Of a stretch of 43,663 nt of DNA, positions 1 through 9,114 are shown piece after piece. The stretch's first letter is position 1. Every line of letters starts with the position of its first letter. The notes below the pieces were generated by a model. The model was not told the origin of the DNA. It made no database searches and was given only the letters and a program-made list of their open reading frames with translations. A program made the position numbers and the translations under genes. This DNA is from a bacterium (lineage in GTDB: Bacteria; Bacillota_I; Bacilli_A; Mycoplasmatales; Mycoplasmoidaceae): NCBI GenBank assembly GCA_017645255.1, contig JAGCPI010000011.1, positions 1 to 43,663 on the forward strand. The letters are read 5' to 3'.

Positions 1-201
1 GGATAATCCAATTTGTACTCCAGCGTCTAATAAAACTGAAGCACTAACTAACTTCCGAATTTCTAATCCGGGGGTTGTTGAATTTGCAGATTTTGCATCT
101 GCTTCTGAACTAGTAGATGCACTATCTACTTTTGCAGCATCGGTAGCAACTGGTTTAGTTTCAACTTTCGATGCTGATTCAACACTATTAATGTCTATCA
201 T
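1..201 (-). CDS. rpsB: Ribosomal protein S2, N-terminal part (cut by window edge)
   Basis: Only the first 67 codons are present; the gene runs off the left edge. The last residues visible (KLVSASVLLDAGVQIGLS) match the conserved S2 start, in which the usual form is KQLLEAGVHFGH. S2 is a small-subunit protein of the 30S platform/head. About 45 residues precede this block, rich in Ser, Ala, Lys and Asp, so the protein carries an N-terminal low-complexity extension that standard S2 lacks. The start is the ATG at 201, with AGGAG at 206-210 as a good ribosome binding site. The AT-rich 202-259 gap upstream has several TATA-like stretches, but no single promoter stands out. The identification rests on a short block, so it is likely rather than certain. 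Confidence 0.75.
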   Translation of the reverse strand, partial: MIDINSVESASKVETKPVATDAAKVDSASTSSEADAKSANSTTPGLEIRKLVSASVLLDAGVQIGLS

Positions 202-259
202 ATTTCTCCTGTTTTTATAACGTATCTATTTATATACTTTATATATGATATAAAAAAAA

Positions 260-550
260 TTAAAATCCGCTTTTATTTTGTCAATTTTTGTGTTTATTTT
301 CCTTAATTAATTGTTTAAAACTTACTTTAATTGCTACATAAGCAAGTAAACTTACTAAACTTAGTAAGTTATTGAAGATAAACAGGATAAAACTTCAGTT
401 ATCTCATCATTTTTGGTGATGAGTTAACAATGTGCTTAAAGCATTTAAAAAACTAGCATCAAACAGCAAAATTAAAATTGTCACTAAAAGGGGAATTAAA
501 AACAAAGCAAATAAAATTCGTTCAATTATTTTTAGTTTGGATATCTTCAT
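260..550 (-). CDS. Small two-helix membrane protein of unknown function
   Basis: An open frame of 96 residues (UGA read as Trp) with two hydrophobic helices, about residues 13-33 and 52-75, a short polar loop containing two Trp, and a basic C-terminus (ending NKHKNWQNKSGF, roughly). I do not recognise the family. It lies upstream of rpsB on the same strand, 58 bases away. It is divergent from the secretion-like cluster at 575, with only 24 bases between the two start codons, so the promoter of one must lie inside the other. No strong ribosome binding site precedes the ATG at 550. Two perfect hairpins fall inside the frame (about 349-370 and 399-424), so a structured RNA leader is an alternative reading. 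The Trp-UGA codons and clean helix pattern favour a protein. Confidence 0.55.
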
Positions 551-574
551 ATTTCTTTCGATTTAATTAGTGTT

Positions 575-895
575 ATGAAATTAAATAATTTATTACTAAC
601 ATTAATTCCCAATTTAAGTAGTAATGAGGCAAATATGATTTGCACCATTATCAATACTATTTACGGTATTTGCATTGGTTTAATGATTATTTCCGTTATT
701 TACTATACGGGAATGTTATTTTGAAAAATTCATCATGCCCAAGGGGATGAAGAAATCAAATTTTTAAAGAAAATGTACATTAAACGGATTGTTGCTTTTG
801 GGTGCTTCTTATTACTATTTGTGATTGTGGGAATTGTTCTGGGAGTTTTAGGACCATTAATTAAATCGGATACAAGTGCAATTGGAGCCAATTAA
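575..895 (+). CDS. Small two-helix membrane protein, VirB2/Maff2-like position in a type IV secretion-like cluster
   Basis: A 106-residue protein with two hydrophobic helices (about residues 25-50 and 72-95). They are separated by a charged cytosolic-type loop containing the stretch HAQGDEEIKFLKKMYIKR. This topology, and the place directly before a VirB6-like gene, is that of the small two-helix proteins (VirB2/TrbC or Maff2 type) in Firmicute conjugation modules. Sequence identity to such families cannot be judged by eye. The stop at 893-895 is followed after one base by the ATG of the next gene, so the two are probably translated together. No clear Shine-Dalgarno is visible. The call is inference from topology and order. 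Confidence 0.55.
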
Positions 896-896
896 A

Positions 897-2723
897 ATGT
901 TGTGAGCACTATTAGCAAACAACAGTTTAATCTGGCATGTTGCTGGTTATATTATTTACGAAGTAATTTTCATTCCCATTTTGTATATTGTCCAGTATTT
1001 ATATTGAATTTTTGTTGCGATTATCACTAGTAATTGTGGTCATACTTTATTTGCAATTAGTATTACTAACAGTGGAATCATTAATAACTTTACTAGTTCA
1101 CCCTTATTTTTGATTTATTTGAGTTGCTTTAGTATTAGTTTAATCATGTTCTTGTTTGTTTTACTTTATAACGTTCTTAAAACATATTTAAGCAATGAAT
1201 TGCATCTTTACTTTAAACACACGTTTTATTGATTAATCATTACAATCTTGCTTTACCCATTAATTCCCATTGCATTTTGTTTATTATTATTGCTCATTAA
1301 TATTGCGTTTAATGCATTAGGATTTAGCAATAATACGAATTATTTAACTACCAGTACGCTTGGTAATTACGAAGCAAACTATGATCTATATAAGAACCAG
1401 ATACTTAATAATTTAAACAATGAGCAGCTAAATAAATTACTATTTTCGTTTAATTTAAAGAAATTAAACAGCAATAGTTATTATGCAACTGACTTTATTA
1501 ACAATATGAATTTATACCAAAGCTTTGTGTTAAATAATCAAACCATTTTTAGTAAAATTAGTGCTTTACTTTACAATTTGAAAACTAACCAAGCCAATTT
1601 AACCGCTAGAAATTCATTAAGTAGTGACTTAGTGAAATTAAATGATGTAAATAACTGACTAATTAACATTAATAATGACTTAAAAAATTTAAATTTAAGT
1701 TCGTTAAGTAAATTAAAGAATTTAGTTAATAACAATCAAGCTTATTTTGATGGGACTTTAATTGACAATTTGCTAGATGGTATGCCTAATTCATTAGTTA
1801 ATTTATTACCCCACTTAGGACATTTATACCAATTCAACTTAATTTATGATCTCGAAAGTATTACGGGTAATAATTCAAAAATTATTGATTGAACACCTAA
1901 TTTTTGAAAATTAAATTGGAATGTAATTGTTGCAGTTATTTTTGCACTAGCAGTATTGGTTGTTTTATTTTTATATGCAATTTTAACAATTAGAAAAATT
2001 GTAGAACTAATTATTTTGTTCTTAATTAGTCCCATTGTGTTTATTAGTAATGTTGATGAAAAAAGTTATTACTTTAAAAAATGATTACACGCTATTTTTA
2101 TTAAATGCTTAGCATTAATTCTCATTGCTTTAATCTTTCAAACGTGCATGGTACTATATCCAAAAATGGCCCAAGCCATTAATAGTAAACTAAATAATGA
2201 AACTTTTAATTGCATGATTGCTGATGTCGTAGTAGGATTAGCGATTTTATTAGCTTGCTTTTTTAGTATTAACACGATTCTTTCGATTTTTGATGCTAAA
2301 GAAGGACTAATGGAAATGTTTGCTGATTTATTTAGTTTGCAAGCAGTTGGTCGAAGTATTCCATTCTTTAAAAAGATCTTTATGCATAAAGGAGCAAGTA
2401 ATTATGCACTAAGTAAAGGCAATAATCCAAATTATTCTCCTGACCAACCTGATGGAACAAAGGATGTAAGTATGGAAGATATTTTGTTTCAACGCGTGCC
2501 AATTCAAACAACGGGCATGGAACACTTTTTAGCAAGTAATAAATTCCATCATGCTTTAAATAGTGCAAATACGAAAATCCAATCAGTTTTATTTGGCAAA
2601 CCAGGAAGATGATTTGCTAAACATGAAAATAAATGAATGAATAATTTCTTAAACAAACACTTTAAGAAATTTCACATGGAAGATCAAAAATGGAAAAAGG
2701 AACGAACCGAAGGTCCATTTTAA
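897..2723 (+). CDS. Large polytopic membrane protein, VirB6/TrbL-like
   Basis: A 608-residue protein. Helices are predicted near residues 15-45, 70-95 and 111-140. A long Asn/Leu-rich loop (about 141-335) follows, then four to five helices between about 340 and 462, and a polar, basic C-terminal tail of about 145 residues. The segment LISPIVFISNVDEKSYYFKK, followed by a helix, resembles the conserved core of VirB6-like conjugation proteins of Gram-positive elements (small residues and Pro, then D-E-x-x-x-F-K-x-W). VirB6 forms the inner-membrane platform of type IV secretion systems. It lies between a two-helix protein and a VirB4-type ATPase, and its 3' end overlaps that gene by 34 bases. There is no signal of frameshift. 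Asn, Leu and Ile content is higher than in flanking housekeeping proteins. VirB6 is the best guess; no enzyme motif is present. Confidence 0.6.
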
Positions 2724-5059
2724 AACCACTAGTTTTAACTTATGAAGTCATCAATAAGAATTTAATTTTTAATTTAACCTATTGAGAATTATTAATTTGC
2801 TTTTTAATCTTGTTAATCATCGTTTGTCTGGATGCATTTAGCAATTATGTAATCTTATTTAAATTGGTTTTTAGTTGTGTTTGGTTTATTTACTTATTAA
2901 GTATTGTGATAAAAGTGCATCACCTTAATCTTTACCAATATTTAATAAAAATCATTATTTTTAATTATCAAAAAAAATTACACCTTAAAAAGGTTACCCA
3001 ATTTAACTTCAATTTATCTGACAACTTTATTACTTACTTAAATAAAAAGTATTATGTTAAACAACTAGTTGCTCAACGATTATACAAAAATGTGCAAGAG
3101 CAACTAGAGCAATTAATTATTAATCCAAACTTAAATGCTAATTTAATCATCATTGGGATTAGTACGAATGATTTAATGCAAGATTACTTAAGCAATCTAG
3201 AAACAATTAAAGTTAATGAAGCATTAACTAATTATTTAACTGACCATGCTAAACAAGTTAACAAAGTCAATGATATATCCCCCAAAAAGCAATATTTTGT
3301 TTTATATGAGCAAGATAGTAGTTTAAACATTCTTAATGGTTTAAATTGATTAGCATTAAATGATGTAAATGAAACTCAATTGCAATTAATCCAAACAAAG
3401 TTTGATTTATGGCAAGCAACTAATATTTATCAAAGCAAATATTTTGTTCATCATCAACAATATTATGCTCTAATAAAAATAAATAAATTAGGCATCGAGC
3501 AAACTCCAAGTTGATTATGGAACTTATTAAATCTAAATTTGGATTGTGAATCATTAATTTTTATTAATAAATTAAAAAAGCAACAAGCCATTGAGCATTT
3601 AAATAAACTAAATCCCACGCCAATTTTTATTAATAAGAAACAAAAAGAAAGCAATAAATATAATGGGGATTTGATTCACGGTTATAAAAATGAAATTAAT
3701 CAAGAACGTGCTGATTTAATTGGTTTTAGTTTTTACTTTTTATTGCATGCAAATAGCACTAAAAATTTAACAAAATTAATTAGTGAATTGCAAGCATGAT
3801 GTTTAAATCTAAACATTCAAATTGAAGTTGTGAAATGAAATTACTTCCAAATTCTTGATTGAAAAAATGATTGACAAATAATTGATTTAACAACTGCCCA
3901 TTTAATTATTGGTTTGATGACTAATACTTTAAATTATCATGACCCAACCGGTATTTATTTAGGGAATGATAAAAACGACTTACCATTTGTATTTAACCAA
4001 TTTAATTACTTAAATGCTTTTAGTAATGCAAGTAACGGAATTAGTTTAATTTTAGGTAAAAGTGGAACTGGTAAAAGCATTTTGCTAAAGAAGATCATTT
4101 ATTTATCGTTAATTTTAATGCACCAGCAAGTAATTATTTTTGATGTTGAAGATGAATACGAAATCCTAACTAAATATTTTTCCAACTGTTTATTACTTCA
4201 AACTATTCCCTTAAAAATTGATCCTTTTCAAATTAAGTTTACTAACCAAGATGAAAAATTATTGTTTTTGCAAACATTCTTTTTACAATTTAATAGCAAA
4301 CTTGATTTAATTAATGCTTTAATTGATTACTTTAAAACAAATAATGATCATTCTTTTTGAAAGTTTTTAGCATATTTAAAACAAACCAGTCCACTTAATT
4401 ATGCGTATTTAAAATTCCTTGACTGCACTATTTATCAAAATTGATTTAGTGAACAACTTGATTTAACTAATTACCAATTAGTAATCATTAACTTTAAACC
4501 AATTTTTGATAAAGAATTAATTACATCGAACAGTTTAATTAATGTTTCTTTAATTTTAATTTTTACTTACATTAGCATGTATGTGTTTAACAACAAAACT
4601 AATTTAATTCATTTAGTAATTGATGAAGCACACAAGTTCATTAACTTAAAGAATGAAGCGATTAATAATATTTGATATAGTTTTGTTAAAAAAACGAGAA
4701 AATACCAAACCTGCTTAACTTTTTGCACCCAAAATTTTAATGATCTATTTAATCATAATTTTGCCAACAAAATTTTGGGGAATATTCAATATTTATTTAT
4801 TGGACAAATTAATGATATTGATTTGAATGATTTAGTTAATTACTTTAATTTAAGTCAAAATGAACAAGAAAATTTTAAACATACCATCTTATCGTTAAAT
4901 AATAAAGAATTTTTATTTTGCAATAGCAAACAATCATTCAACATTTTTAGTAACTTCATTGATAAAACGATTTTGCATCAATATTATTTAGTAAATCCTA
5001 ATAGTGAAACGATAAGCCAAAATGAAGATGAAGAAGACAAAAAAAGTAAGACCGCATAA
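2690..5059 (+). CDS. PrgI(VirB3-like)-VirB4 fusion ATPase, type IV secretion-like
   Basis: A 789-residue protein starting at the ATG at 2690 inside the end of the preceding gene; in-frame coding continues well upstream of later start codons. The N-terminus (about 1-100) has the segment YEVINKNLIFNLTYWELL and two helices (about 32-50 and 54-75), like the PrgI/VirB3 membrane anchor. The rest resembles VirB4/TraE ATPases: Walker A GKSGTGKS at residues 456-463, Walker B LVIDEAHKF with DEAH at 645-648, a downstream KKTRKYQT basic patch, and a TQNF sensor-like motif. VirB4 powers substrate transfer or pilus assembly at the membrane. The tail is acidic (DEDEEDKK-like). All nucleotide-binding motifs are intact, so it should be an active ATPase. 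VirD4-type coupling protein is less likely given the N-terminal arrangement and neighbours. It is followed by a terminator. Confidence 0.75.
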
Positions 5060-5073
5060 ATCTTACTTTTTTT
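5040..5073. terminator. Bidirectional intrinsic terminator between the VirB4-like gene and nusG
   Basis: The stem AAAAGTAAGA pairs with TCTTACTTTT around a 9-base loop and is followed by a T-run; the complement also carries a T-run. The stop codon of the VirB4-like gene lies in the loop. It can end transcription from both converging genes. Confidence 0.8.
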
Positions 5074-5094
5074 ATGATTAATAATTTAAATTAA

Positions 5095-5922
5095 TTATGC
5101 TTCTTGTTGATTATTCGATTCATCTTCTGGTGGTTCGAGCGAAGTAATTGATTCAGGATCAACTTCCCCGGTTAATTCATTTTCCATGAATCGATATTTA
5201 ATAAATACTTTTCCTTTTTTATTATCAACTGATAGCACCGTTGCTTCAGTGTCTTTAAAGGAACCATCCAAAATTTTAACCTTTTGTCCAACTTTATATG
5301 GTAATTCAATTACATCTTCCACTACTGCATCAGGTTCAATTGAATTGGTAGCTTCGTTTAATTGTTCGTATTGTTCATGAATCTTGGCATCTTCTGTTTC
5401 ATCATAAACGTTGGTTTTTGCTTCAATGGATTGCTTTTCGACTTCCATTGGTTTATTATTTTCAAGGGTATCAGATAAAACAAGTAAATCTTTATCAGAA
5501 ATAGGAATTGGTTTAGCACCTTTCCCACTTGAACCAACAAAGCCAGTTACGTAGAAAGAGTTTCTGATGGCTAATCATACTTTGTCGTTTAAATCCATTT
5601 TAATGAAGATATAACCAGGAAATTTATTAACAATCTTGGTTTCTACTTTTTTATAAATTCCTGGTTTATCACTTACTCAGCGAATATTTTTCGTATTCCG
5701 CATGTGAGCTGGGGGTGGATTATTATGGTCATAAATGTGTTCAATAATCTTTTTTACTTTTACAACCTTAATGGCCTTGACAAATTGATCAAGATCTAAC
5801 GCCTTAATCTTTGAAATTAGGTCTTCTACTACTGAATCTTCCCGTCCACTGTACGTTGTAGCGATGTACCACAAATATTTATTATCTGGATCAGTCAAGT
5901 CCATTTTTGTATTCTTTTCCAT
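5095..5922 (-). CDS. nusG: Transcription elongation/termination factor NusG
   Basis: A 275-residue NusG. The N-terminal NGN domain starts with WYIATTYSGREDSVVEDL and continues through the PGYIFIKM strand. The C-terminal KOW domain contains VGQKVKILDGSFKDTEATV. NusG binds RNA polymerase and modulates pausing, and contacts S10 or Rho-like partners. An acidic linker of about 60 residues separates the two domains, and an acidic/Gln tail follows the KOW, making it longer than the roughly 180 residues of Bacillus NusG; long NusG is common in mollicutes. The start at 5922 has AGGAGATAAC upstream. It is the last gene of the ligA-to-nusG operon, 14 bases after secE, and converges on the secretion-like cluster. 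Confidence 0.95.
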
Positions 5923-5936
5923 TTATTTGTTATCTC

Positions 5937-6233
5937 CTATTTAAATATCCGAAACGCATTAGCAGCACTAGTTGAAGAACTAGTTGCACTTTTTACCACG
6001 TTCACCACGTGCGATGCAATCATGACGTCTTTCACAATGTAAAAGATTAATACTAACAACGCAGTCATCACAAAGACCACAAAAAAACCTCATAAAATAT
6101 GCTTAAAGGTTGGTCACGTGATGCGCTTGAATTCCTTGCTTACACCAAAGAAAGTCTTCTTAGTTTTAAACCAAGCTGATTCTTTATGTTTAACAGGTTT
6201 TTTTAGTGGAGTTGTAGGTTGTTCATTATCCAT
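5937..6233 (-). CDS. secE: Preprotein translocase subunit SecE
   Basis: A 98-residue single-helix SecE. The diagnostic block KEFKRITWPTFKHILWGFF leads into one transmembrane helix (about residues 48-70). SecE clamps SecY in the membrane and is essential for protein export. A polar Lys/Pro-rich N-terminus precedes the motif, and a Ser/Ala-rich stretch follows the helix. The Trp codons include UGA. It sits one base after rpmG and 14 bases before nusG, the classical rpmG-secE-nusG arrangement. Confidence 0.93.
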
Positions 6234-6234
6234 C

Positions 6235-6381
6235 TTATCTGGTTTCCTTATGCAAAGTTACGGCGTTGCACTTTTTGCAAAATTTATTTAAACTTAATGC
6301 AACCGTACTTGCTTTATTTTTTTTCGTCACATAATTTCTAGTGGCACATTGGGTGCACACCAAAACAACTTTAATTTGCAT
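6235..6381 (-). CDS. rpmG: Ribosomal protein L33
   Basis: A 48-residue L33 of the 50S subunit. Two Cys pairs (CTQC near residue 9 and CKKC near residue 36) form the zinc ribbon, so this is the zinc-binding form. RNYVTKKNK is the family core. The start is the ATG at 6381. It follows the sigma-like gene by 28 bases and precedes secE by one base, so it is co-transcribed with both. Confidence 0.93.
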   Translation of the reverse strand: MQIKVVLVCTQCATRNYVTKKNKASTVALSLNKFCKKCNAVTLHKETR

Positions 6382-6409
6382 AATATTCTAATATGATATA
6401 TTAATCACT

Positions 6410-7033
6410 CTATTTTTTATTTACTTTTAATCAATATTGATATTGCACACGCATCCTACCAATTAAGTAAGATCAATGTTTACTAATAATTCGCTTACTA
6501 ATGTTTAAAATGCTAGCAATTTTATTTAAATCGTAATATTTGAATTTGTAATACAAGATTTTCTTGTTTAAATCATTACCCTTAATGCTACGATAAAATC
6601 AGCGAATAAATTTCATTTGCAAGGTATGATTAGCTTGTAACCAATCAATTTCTGAATTATCATCAATGGTTGCTTGGTGATATAAATCAGGTAAAAATGA
6701 TTCCGTTTCATTTTCGTGAAACGCTAACTTTAAAATTTTCTTCTTGTTGCTATTATAAGCACGATAAGCATCAATTACTTTGCTTTTGGCAATAATATAA
6801 AAGTGCTTCTCAAATGGAAATTTACAATCTAACTTTAAATAACTCTTGTAAGCAGTAATAAATGCTTGGTCAAGAATGGCAGTTAAATCATCAATATCCA
6901 TGATGTATTGCAAATTCTTATAATAAAAGAATTTGATAATCGTATTACGTACTTTTGGAAAGTGTGTATGGTATAAATCCAATAAAGTTTTTTCTTGGTT
7001 TAATTCCTTAAAATTAACAATACTTTTATTCAT
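6410..7033 (-). CDS. Alternative sigma-70 family factor at the sigH position
   Basis: A 207-residue protein. About residues 45-95 read as sigma region 2: DIDDLTAILDQAFITAYKSY resembles the D-x-x-D-L-x-Q-E-x-F core-binding helix, followed by a Lys-rich segment for -10 recognition. The C-terminus (YYDLNKIASILNISKRIISK) reads as the region 4 helix-turn-helix. It lacks regions 1 and 3, like SigH/ECF-size factors. The ATG at 7033 lies one base after the rlmB stop, so it is translated with it. Bacillus has sigH in exactly this position between rlmB(yacP) and rpmG-secE-nusG, so orthology to SigH is inferred. Mollicutes normally rely on one main sigma factor; the M. genitalium recombination sigma (MG428) is the known exception. 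Target genes cannot be told from the window. Confidence 0.78.
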
Positions 7034-7034
7034 C

Positions 7035-7799
7035 CTAATGTTTCTTTAATTCACTTCTAATCTGAAACAACAAAATACCAGTCGATACGGAAACATTAAG
7101 CGAATCTACTTGATTAGCCATTGGAATTTGAATCAGTTGGTCAGCAGTTTCTTTTACTAACCTACTAATTCCGTAATGTTCATTTCCTACAATCAATGCA
7201 CTATGACATGCATAATCTACTTCGTCATATTGCACACATCCGCTTCCAAGGGCACTAGCATATACTCAATAATTTAATTCCTGTTGCAATTTTTTAATTG
7301 CATTCACTAAATTAACTACGGGTAATAAGGGAATTTTATGAATAAAACCCATGCTTGTTTTTACAATGTAATCATTGATTTGTGCTTGGTGATCTTTCTT
7401 AAAAATCACAGCAGCACAATCACAAGCATATGCAGTTCGTAAGATTGCACCAAAGTTTTGCATATCGGTTATTTCATCTAATATCAATATAATCGATGGC
7501 TTTTTGGAATCTTCCGACTTTTTCGCTAACTGTTCTCAACTAATAATGTTTAAAAAACTATCAGTTGGCTTTAGTTCAATCGCATATCCTTGATGATTGA
7601 CTTGGTGGTTAAATTTGCTAAAGTAATGATCTACATCATTAAAAACAAAGGGAATGTGCAATGAATTTAATTGCTTAATTAATTGGTCATCTTTTTTTAA
7701 TAAATGGACTAATTTAATTAAACTTGGATTTTGGGAAACTAGTTCATAACAAGCAGTTTTACCTAAAATAACTTCGTTGAAATTTGAATTTATTTTCAT
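7035..7799 (-). CDS. rlmB: 23S rRNA 2'-O-methyltransferase, SpoU/TrmH family (RlmB-type)
   Basis: A 254-residue SPOUT methyltransferase. An N-terminal substrate-binding domain (about 1-85) contains the GKTACYELV-type start. The knotted catalytic domain then shows motif 1 (DMQNFGAILRTA), motif 2 (LIVGNEHYGISR) and motif 3 (SLNVSVSTGILLF). These are the S-adenosylmethionine-binding trefoil motifs; RlmB modifies a guanosine in the 23S peptidyl-transferase region, though family members also act on tRNA. It starts four bases after the cysS stop. Neighbours cysS and sigH/rpmG match the Firmicute order, which supports RlmB. The mrnC and yacP genes found here in Bacillus are absent. Confidence 0.88.
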
Positions 7800-7803
7800 G
7801 AAA

Positions 7804-9114
7804 TTAAAGAATCTTATTGTTCATTAATTCTTCCCGCATTGCATCTGCTTCAGCATACTTTTTATCTGCAACTAGTTTATTTCATTCATCTAGTTTTGCT
7901 AAAACGTCTTTTGTATGCTTATTTTCTAAGTTAATGCCAAGAATTTGTAATGCACCTAATAAGTAACGATAAACTACGTCTAAATTATTCGCATTCTTTT
8001 CAGTAACTGCAGTACTTAAAGTTTTTAAATAACTTTGAATAATAGTTAAAGCATTGGCAAAATTTAAGTCATCATTTAATGCATCTAAAAATGCTTGTTC
8101 GAACAATGGATCAGCATTTGGTAAATAATGCTTTAGTAAGTAATAACGTGATTTAAAGGAGTTAATGCCATTAACTAACTTATCATATTGGTTCTTGACA
8201 TCCTTCATGATTTCGTCAGAATAGTCAATTGGGGATGCATAAGATTTTTGGTAAAAGAATCATTTTAATTCATTTGGATTGTATTTTGCTAAAGCATCTT
8301 TAGCTAAAACAACATTACCAAGGGATTTGGACATCTTTTGACCATTAACTGTTAAGTGACCACAGTATTGGAAATTTTTAGCTAGGGAACAATTATTCAC
8401 ACCATAGTTTTGGGCATTTTCATTTTCGTGGTGAGGGAATTTTAAATCAATTCCTCCCCCGTGGATGGTAATTTGATTGCCTAAATATTTATTGCACATT
8501 ACGACGCATTCAGTGTGTCATCCTGGTCTTCCTTTTGATCATGGTGAATCCCAGTTTAATCCTTCATCTGTTTTCTTTCAAAGTGCAAAATCAGCAGGGC
8601 ACCGTTTGTTTGGTTCATTTTCAATGCGCACTCCAGTAATTAGATCATCAATCTTGTTGTGCGATAATTCCCCATAATTCTTTACTTTGCGAACATCAAA
8701 ATAAACATCTCCATCAACTACATAAGCATATTGGTTGTCAACTAATTTTTGGATGAACTTAATCATGTCAGGCATTTCTTCACTGACTTTATGAATTTCA
8801 GGAACGTGAACATTAAATCCTTCCATTAACTTAAAATATTCTTCACCATACTTTTTTGCTACATCCATTTCACTAATGTGCATGTCTTTCGCCCGTTGAA
8901 TGATTTTGTCATCAATATCAGTTAGGTTGTGAACATAATGCACATTATAACCTTGGGCTTTCATTAAGCGGTAAAGAACATCAAAAGTCAATAATGGACG
9001 CATGTTACCAATGTGGGGATCGTTATAAACAGTAGGTCCACACACATACATGGTGACATTCTTGTCATTTAATTCTCTTTTTTCGTTGCTCTTTGCATCA
9101 AAAACCTTAATCAT
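7804..9114 (-). CDS. cysS: Cysteinyl-tRNA synthetase
   Basis: A 436-residue class I synthetase that charges tRNA-Cys. The N-terminal YVCGPTVYNDPHIGN carries the zinc-ligand Cys25 and the HIGH-type motif (HIGN, usual in Firmicutes). WHTEC and HGGGIDLKFPHHENE give the remaining zinc ligands, and KMSKS is present in GQKMSKSLGN. A helical anticodon-binding domain follows, and the C-terminal helix is shortened compared with the roughly 465 residues of Bacillus. The ATG at 9114 overlaps the ligA stop by 8 bases, so translation is coupled. Several Trp codons are UGA. Confidence 0.97.

Noticed and set aside
575..5059. Pseudogenes broken by many stop codons
   Set aside because: All internal stops are UGA, which encodes Trp here as in EF-Tu and AlaRS; with that code the frames are continuous.
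575..5059. An integrative conjugative element
   Set aside because: No integrase, relaxase, coupling protein, tRNA junction or direct repeats were found, and conserved genes flank both sides closely.
8990..9045. Broken HIGH motif in CysS
   Set aside because: The HIGN form is normal for Firmicute-type CysS.
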